Positions 39,464 through 43,884 of a stretch of DNA of 43,884 nt are shown here, in pieces. The notes under the pieces are model-generated. The model was not told the origin of the DNA, did no database searches, and saw only the letters and a program-made list of their open reading frames with translations. Position numbers and translations under genes: made by a program. The stretch comes from Dehalococcoidia bacterium (GTDB taxonomy: Bacteria; Chloroflexota; Dehalococcoidia; GIF9; AB-539-J10), in assembly GCA_030611085.1 (NCBI GenBank), contig JAUWQI010000010.1, forward strand, positions 1 to 43,884, read 5' to 3'. The stretch's first letter is position 1, and the number at the start of each line of letters is the position of its first letter.

Positions 39464-40540
39464 TTATTGAGATTGCTTCGCTTCTCCTTCACTTCGTTCA
39501 GGGCTTCGGCTCACCGCAATGACGTTACTCAGGCTCTGACTGAACTCGATTAGCTCATCAAGTTTGGCTTGGGCCCTTCCGCTGTCAATTACCTCTTTAG
39601 CAATGCGAGTGCCTTCTTTAAGGTTTGATGCTTGGTTACCAGCAATCAAGACAGCAGCAGCATTTATAACTACTATATTTCGTCTGGCTCCCACCTCTCC
39701 GTTCAATATACTGCGCAGTATCTCACTATTTTGCTTCGCTGTTTCTCCTTTAATCTCTGCCATACTCGCTCTGGCAAACCCAAAATCTTCAGGGGAAACT
39801 TTATAAGGTGGCGATATCCTATCTTGGGTAACATCCCACACTAGCGATTCTCCACTAATTGTGATTTCATCCATGCCATCCATGCCATGCACTATTAGAG
39901 AATGCTTTGTGCCTAAACGCTGGAGGACAGAGGCTACCTTCTCTCCTAATTCCTTAGAAGGAACACCAATGACCTGAAACTCAGCATGAGCGGGATTAGT
40001 CAAGGGACCAAGGATGTTAAACACGGTGCGGATTCCAATTTCACGCCGAGGCGCAGCGGCATACTTCATTGATGGGTGAAAGGTGGGGGCAAACATAAAG
40101 CCAATGCCCACCTTCTCCAAACATTGAGCTACCGCTTCGGCTCCAAGGTCAATTCTTACCCCCAATGCCTCAAGGACATCGGCACTGCCGCAATGACTGG
40201 ACATTGCCCGATTGCCATGCTTGGCTACCTTAAGTCCGGCACCAGCGGCAACGAAAGCCGCCGTTGTGGAGATATTAAAAGTGAAGGAGCCATCACCACC
40301 AGTGCCACAGGTATCAATCACGGGCGGGGTAGCCATGACAGGTATTGCTTTAGCTCGCATGACACTCACTAGCCCAGCAATCTCATCTACCGTTTCCCCT
40401 TCAATGCGAAGTGCGGTGACAAATGCGCCAAATTGAGCTGGTGTTGCCTCGCCACTCATTATCTCCTCCATTACCTCGGCTGCTTGCTCCATATTCAGCG
40501 AATTGCCACAGACGAGGGTTTCAATGGCTTCCTTGATCAT
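39464..40540 (-). CDS. trpD: Anthranilate phosphoribosyltransferase
   Basis: A 358-residue enzyme transferring phosphoribose from PRPP to anthranilate. The PRPP loop C-G-T-G-G-D-G-S, N-I-S-T-T-A-A-F, K-H-G-N-R-A-M-S-S-x-C-G-S-A-D and G-P-L-T-N-P are intact. The C-terminal about 17 residues ([17 protein letters not shown]) are encoded by a dispersed repeat, making the protein longer than usual. It overlaps the unknown membrane protein gene by 4 nt. Confidence 0.94.
   Translation of the reverse strand: MIKEAIETLVCGNSLNMEQAAEVMEEIMSGEATPAQFGAFVTALRIEGETVDEIAGLVSVMRAKAIPVMATPPVIDTCGTGGDGSFTFNISTTAAFVAAGAGLKVAKHGNRAMSSHCGSADVLEALGVRIDLGAEAVAQCLEKVGIGFMFAPTFHPSMKYAAAPRREIGIRTVFNILGPLTNPAHAEFQVIGVPSKELGEKVASVLQRLGTKHSLIVHGMDGMDEITISGESLVWDVTQDRISPPYKVSPEDFGFARASMAEIKGETAKQNSEILRSILNGEVGARRNIVVINAAAVLIAGNQASNLKEGTRIAKEVIDSGRAQAKLDELIEFSQSLSNVIAVSRSPERSEGEAKQSQ
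39466..39524. repeat. Dispersed repeat forming the 3' end of trpD
   Basis: ctttattgagattgcttcg, ctccttcacttcgttcagg, gcttcggctcaccgcaatgac. It shares its opening with 35991 and its middle with 13509-13659. The trpD stop codon lies inside it. Confidence 0.7.
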
Positions 40541-41184
40541 TTGGTGTGCTCCTCTTTAGCTATCTTACGAACTTCAGTTTTCAGTGGGCCTATCTCCCAA
40601 CCTCCGCTTACTTGAGCTATGCTTACCTCTCGTCTTGATTCGATGTCACGATCATATACATCTTTATAATATGCCACCAGGAATCCCCGCCCCCCATTTC
40701 GCTCTAAGGATAATCGGCGCGTTATTTCCCTCTCTTTATCATTGGTAGCCATGCTGCCAATATCGTACCGTTGGGATTCGCCCTTAGCGCCTTCAGTAAG
40801 CGAATATACATCAATGGCTGGCCCAGGACCAATATTTCTAAGTGTGCACGTCAATTGCTGAGGTAGTTTTCCTTTCCTTACGTTGGACAATATTTCCCTC
40901 TTATCCTCATCAGTAAGTGATTCCTCTATGTCTATTATAGGGCGAACTGCATCATACTTCTGTTCCTTCACCTCTTCAGCCATTTTCATGCCAGCGCCTG
41001 CTTGTTTCTTTGTCGCTTCGGCAATTTGCGTCGTAGAATACGTATATACTGTTGTCACAGCAATCAGGCCAGCTAAAAGAACCAAGTTCAGTATTGGAGC
41101 TTTATCAACATTGCAGAATCCAATGACTGCTACTGCTAGAATCATTATAATAACGGCCACTGCAAGAATCCTTTCCTTTTTCAA
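40537..41184 (-). CDS. Unknown membrane-anchored protein inside the trp operon
   Basis: A 215-residue protein I do not recognise. Two N-terminal hydrophobic segments (about 6-23 and 30-50) are followed by a short coiled-coil-like stretch (T-Q-I-A-E-A-T-K-K-Q-A-G-A-G-M-K-M-A-E-E-V) and a soluble C-terminal domain with L-R-N-I-G-P-G-P-A-I-D-V, reminiscent of beta-sandwich modules in other membrane-anchored bacterial proteins. It overlaps trpG by 4 nt upstream and trpD by 4 nt downstream, so it is fully embedded in the operon and regulated by the same T-box. No tryptophan enzyme resembles it. Confidence 0.8.
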   Translation of the reverse strand: MKKERILAVAVIIMILAVAVIGFCNVDKAPILNLVLLAGLIAVTTVYTYSTTQIAEATKKQAGAGMKMAEEVKEQKYDAVRPIIDIEESLTDEDKREILSNVRKGKLPQQLTCTLRNIGPGPAIDVYSLTEGAKGESQRYDIGSMATNDKEREITRRLSLERNGGRGFLVAYYKDVYDRDIESRREVSIAQVSGGWEIGPLKTEVRKIAKEEHTK

Positions 41185-41780
41185 AGTTCACCTCCGCGAT
41201 TCTTATGTTTCATCCCTAAAAAGTTTCGTAGTATGTCCTTGCCCACGTCAGTCATAATTGATTCAGGGTGGAACTGAACACCCTCTACGGGAAACTGGCG
41301 GTGGCGCAGCCCCATAATCATGCCCTCCTTTGTCCATGCGCTAACTTCAAAACAATCGGGCAAATCATCACGCATTACTGCCAGGGAGTGGTAGCGGATG
41401 GCAGGGAAGGGATTAGGTAATCCGATGAAAATCTCCTTGCCATCATGATAGATAAGCGATGACTTGCCATGCTTAATTTCGCCAGCTCGGTCAATCTTGG
41501 CTCCGTAGCTATATCCGACGCATTGGTGCCCCAGGCAGACCCCTAAGATAGGAATGCGGCTGCCGAAATGGCGAATAACCTCATTGGAGATGCCGGCTTG
41601 CTCTGGGGTACCTGGACCGGGGGAAATGACGATATATTGGGGATGCTTCATCTCAATTTCATTCAGGCTCACTTTATCATTACGATCTACCCATATCTCC
41701 TCTCCCAGTTCACTCAAGTACTGAAAGAGGTTATAGGTAAAGCTATCGTAGTTATCTATCAGCAAAAGCATATTGGTCAA
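41181..41780 (-). CDS. trpG: Anthranilate synthase glutamine amidotransferase component
   Basis: A 199-residue class I amidotransferase. L-L-I-D-N-Y-D-S-F-T-Y-N-L, the nucleophile Cys in G-V-C-L-G-H-Q, and G-V-Q-F-H-P-E-S (His, Glu) complete the triad. It supplies ammonia to TrpE. The start is at 41780 or at the Met codon at 41771; both overlap the trpE end. In some bacteria the same protein serves PabB (dual function), and none is seen here. Confidence 0.94.
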   Translation of the reverse strand: MTNMLLLIDNYDSFTYNLFQYLSELGEEIWVDRNDKVSLNEIEMKHPQYIVISPGPGTPEQAGISNEVIRHFGSRIPILGVCLGHQCVGYSYGAKIDRAGEIKHGKSSLIYHDGKEIFIGLPNPFPAIRYHSLAVMRDDLPDCFEVSAWTKEGMIMGLRHRQFPVEGVQFHPESIMTDVGKDILRNFLGMKHKNRGGEL

Positions 41781-43200
41781 CCTCCGCTTGGTCTATAGCG
41801 GTGAGCATCGCCTGGGCTTTGCTCAAACTTTCTTGATATTCACGCTCAGGGATACTATCGGCGACGATGCCACACCCTGCCTGAATATAGGCGGTGTTAT
41901 CCTTGATAATGATAGTGCGGATGGTAATGGCAGTATCCATGTTTCCCGAGAAGTCGAAGTAGCCTACTGCGCCGGCATAAGGTCCTCTCTTTTCTCTTTC
42001 CAGTTCAGCGATAATCTCCATAGCTCGAATCTTGGGTGCACCGGAAACAGTGCCCGCAGGGAAGCAGGCACGCAGAGCATCGAACTGGGAAAGTCCTGTT
42101 CTTAGCTTACCTTGAACATGGGATACCAAATGCATAACATGGGAATAGCGTTCCACATCCATAAGCTGAGTTACCTTAATCGTGCCTGGCTCGCTAATTC
42201 TCCCAATGTCATTACGCCCCAGGTCAACAAGCATAATATGTTCGGCTCGTTCCTTCTCGTCCTTCTTAAGTTCCTCCTCCAGTGCCAGGTCTTCTATGGC
42301 ATCCTTGCCCCGAGGGCGAGTGCCAGCGATGGGGTGGTTGGATACTACGCCGTCCTCTACCCGCACCAAAAGCTCAGGAGAAGCGCCCACAATATAAAAG
42401 CCATCCAGGTGGAGATAGTACATATAGGGGGAGGGGTTGATAGAGCGCAGCGCCCGATATATAGCAAATGGAGTGGCGTGGGTAGGTCTGGCTAGCCGTT
42501 GTGACAGGACAACCTGGATTATATCGCCAGCGTAGATATGCTCCTTAGCTTGGGATACCCCAGCCTCAAATTCTGCTTGGGAAAAGTTCGATGACACATC
42601 ACTGAGAGCTGTCAGTTGAGGGCTATCAACTGTCGGCCGAATTGGTTGCCCTAGCCTATCCGCCAGGTCATCAATCTTGTCAGTTGCCTTCTGATACGCT
42701 GCCTCGATATCTCCATCCAACTGAGCGTGGGAGATAATCTTGATTCTGTGAGTGATATGGTCGAAAACAAGGAGGGTATCAACCAACATCAGTATAGACT
42801 CAGGAAGACCTAAAGGGTCATGGTTAGGTGAGGGCAGCCTCTCAAAGTAACGCGCAGCCTCATAGCTCAGATAACCAACCATGCCACCGTGGAATCTGGG
42901 CAGGTCAGCAATCGGCACGGGATGAAATTGACTAAACTCCTCCTCCACCAGGTGCAATGGGTCAAGGGGGTTCTCAATTCCTGTCTTTAACACCAGGGAA
43001 GGTTCGGTGCCAATGAAGCTATAGCGAGCCAGCCGCTCTCCCCCTTCAACGCTCTCCAAAAGGAAAGAGTAGTTTCCGCGAGCTACCTTGAGATAAGCAG
43101 ATACCGGTGTTTCTAGGTCGGCATTAACCTCACGGTAAACTGGCACTAGATTACCCTGCTTCTTTAATTGGCGAACCTCATCTAGCGTTGGATAATACAT
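41752..43200 (-). CDS. trpE: Anthranilate synthase component I
   Basis: A 482-residue chorismate-utilising enzyme. Start at ATG 43200 (M-Y-Y-P-T-L-D-E-V) is chosen because GAGGAGCG lies just upstream; a frame opening at 43266 would run into the T-box terminator. L-L-E-S-V-E-G-G-E is the tryptophan feedback site. D-I-I-Q-V-V-L-S-Q-R, G-T-R-P-R-G, V-D-L-G-R-N-D and G-C-G-I-V-A-D-S match chorismate-binding motifs. Controlled by the upstream T-box and likely feedback-inhibited by Trp. Confidence 0.95.
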   Translation of the reverse strand: MYYPTLDEVRQLKKQGNLVPVYREVNADLETPVSAYLKVARGNYSFLLESVEGGERLARYSFIGTEPSLVLKTGIENPLDPLHLVEEEFSQFHPVPIADLPRFHGGMVGYLSYEAARYFERLPSPNHDPLGLPESILMLVDTLLVFDHITHRIKIISHAQLDGDIEAAYQKATDKIDDLADRLGQPIRPTVDSPQLTALSDVSSNFSQAEFEAGVSQAKEHIYAGDIIQVVLSQRLARPTHATPFAIYRALRSINPSPYMYYLHLDGFYIVGASPELLVRVEDGVVSNHPIAGTRPRGKDAIEDLALEEELKKDEKERAEHIMLVDLGRNDIGRISEPGTIKVTQLMDVERYSHVMHLVSHVQGKLRTGLSQFDALRACFPAGTVSGAPKIRAMEIIAELEREKRGPYAGAVGYFDFSGNMDTAITIRTIIIKDNTAYIQAGCGIVADSIPEREYQESLSKAQAMLTAIDQAEVDQYAFADR

Positions 43201-43540
43201 ATCGCTCCTCGATAAATAAAAAGCCTCTCGCCCAAGGGGCGAGAGGCTTAACCTTCGCGGTGCCACCCTTTTTAGTCAGTCCTCAAAATTATAGGAGGAG
43301 GTCTTGACCATCTCTTTTCCAGGTACGGAAGTAAATCTCCCTTTTTACCTCGATACCCTGAGCTTTTAACGGTGCCCTTCCGGCAAAGCCTACTCGCGCT
43401 TTACAAGCTTTCGGTTTGCAGCTCCCAGGTCCATTCCAACCTTGCGCAAGTATCGGCTCACACCTTACCCGACTCTCTGAACTCCGCCTCGAGCTGTACT
43501 AATCCTGTTCTCAGCCTTTCCCTTATTTAATTTTTAACCC
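43201..43540 (-). promoter_or_regulatory. T-box riboswitch leader, tRNA-Trp specific (predicted)
   Basis: On the minus strand the leader carries the universal T-box word AGGGTGGCACCGCG (43269-43256), followed by a terminator hairpin. Stem I elements are visible: GGATTAGTA, CAGAGAG (AG bulge) and GTGTGAGCC. The specifier loop is read as GGAATGGACC with TGG (43433-43431), the Trp codon. Uncharged tRNA-Trp binding stabilises an antiterminator and switches on the trp operon. The specifier assignment is by eye and fits the operon content. Confidence 0.88.
43218..43249 (-). terminator. T-box intrinsic terminator upstream of trpE
   Basis: Stem gcctctcgccc/gggcgagaggc with a short AAG-type loop, followed on the minus strand by TTTTTATTT. 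It competes with the antiterminator that includes the T-box sequence. Confidence 0.88.
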
Positions 43541-43544
43541 AGCA

Positions 43545-43573
43545 ATTCTATACAGGCGGTTTAGATTTGTCAA
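43545..43573 (-). promoter_or_regulatory. Promoter of the trp operon
   Basis: On the minus strand TTGACA (43573-43568) and TAGAAT (43550-43545) are spaced by 17 nt, just upstream of the T-box leader. Confidence 0.8.
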
Positions 43574-43763
43574 ATAGTAATTAGGCTGTGTGCTGATTTG
43601 TGTGGAAAAGTGATAAGGTGGTAAGAACTCTGGAGCAAAGAAAATAAAGGAGAGGAGGTCTTACCACCAAAGGCTAAGAGCCAGGAAAAGGGTATCACAA
43701 TTCTGTTAGGGCTTGACAGATTGCAAAGTGGAAAGGGCGAGAGATGAGGTAGGATGGGTTTAA
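43574..43763. other. Intergenic gap with inverted repeat before the right-hand IS
   Basis: Arms ggtggtaaga (43617-43626) and tcttaccacc (43659-43668) form a perfect 10-bp inverted repeat with a 32-nt loop. A TTGACA at 43712 lacks a clear -10. No credible gene was found. Confidence 0.45.
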
Positions 43764-43884
43764 TGGACACCAAAGTCAGGTAAAATACAAAGACGGAGGT
43801 GTCAAAATGAAAAGGCTCCCACAAGGAAGATACACGAAGGAGTTTCGGGAAGAAGCAGTGAAACTGGTAACGGAAGAGAGCATA
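43764..43884 (+). mobile_element. 5' end of an IS3-family insertion sequence
   Basis: TGGACACCAAAGTCAGGTAA at 43764 begins with the TG of IS3-family ends and precedes a transposase start 43 nt downstream. The element runs off the window. Its left end does not clearly match the right end at 139, so the two edge elements may differ. Confidence 0.6.
43807..43884 (+). CDS. IS3-family transposase OrfA, N-terminal fragment
   Basis: The SD GGAGGTG (43796-43802) precedes ATG 43807. The 26 visible residues include R-Y-T-K-E-F-R-E-E-A-V-K-L-V, the start of the helix-turn-helix of HTH_Tnp_1 (OrfA) proteins. It is cut by the window edge. Confidence 0.75.
   Translation, partial: MKRLPQGRYTKEFREEAVKLVTEESI

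Noticed and set aside
43201-43266. 22-residue N-terminal extension of TrpE
   Set aside because: These codons come from the T-box terminator hairpin; the SD points to ATG 43200.
43570-43824. 84-residue minus-strand open frame at the right edge
   Set aside because: It covers the trp promoter and the IS end, has no SD, and shows no protein-like pattern.

Overview
The window reads as a bacterial chromosome segment of moderate GC. It has dense housekeeping operons, Trp T-box control, GTG and TTG starts, and many short dispersed repeats. My best guess is an anaerobic member of the Chloroflexota (Dehalococcoidia-like), probably a metagenome-derived genome. This rests on gene repertoire and repeat style (a GuaB3-type IMPDH paralog, a zinc-type MetRS, a type-2 IleRS, two TrpB types, a ferredoxin-dependent 2-oxoacid oxidoreductase, TRAP transport). 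No marker phylogeny was possible.

Layout. Positions 1-139 hold the 3' end of an IS3/IS481-like element that has cut off the 5' part of a DAHP synthase gene. A tRNA-like sequence (1183-1254), a conserved hypothetical protein, a LysE-type exporter, a GuaB3-like protein, an ICMT-like methyltransferase and an ExoD-family protein follow. Positions 6-15 kb hold housekeeping genes: rsmI, a zinc-ribbon miniprotein, metG, ftsH, rsfS, ndk, a thioesterase-HAD fusion, tsaB, tsaE and thiL. Positions 15.4-20.2 kb form one plus-strand run, rpsF-ssb-rpsR-rpmH-rnpA-yidD-(PQQ-propeller lipoprotein)-yidC-jag, and its ssb carries two near-identical OB folds. Then come ileS, an HtrA protease, a PadR regulator and an MBL-fold protein.

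Positions 26-36 kb are a minus-strand catabolic and transport region. It contains an acyl-CoA synthetase, a NuoG-like Fe-S protein, a four-subunit 2-oxoacid:ferredoxin oxidoreductase, TrpB2, and a DctPQM TRAP transporter. Positions 36-43.6 kb are a full tryptophan operon, trpE-G-(unknown membrane protein)-D-C-F-B-A, behind a canonical promoter and a Trp-specific T-box with terminator. A second IS3-type element begins at about 43764.

The most novel-looking signal is a pair of related micro-ORFs. One lies just upstream of trpB2 and the other upstream of dctP. They share a strong SD and start context and a peptide pattern M-(F/L)-(I/T)-(V/I)-L-Q-(N/T)-W, and the differences between them look protein-constrained. 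Other notable points are an uncharacterised membrane protein coupled by 4-nt overlaps at both ends inside the trp operon, the tandem SSB, and short dispersed repeats that have become coding sequence in ileS, trpA, tsaE and trpD.
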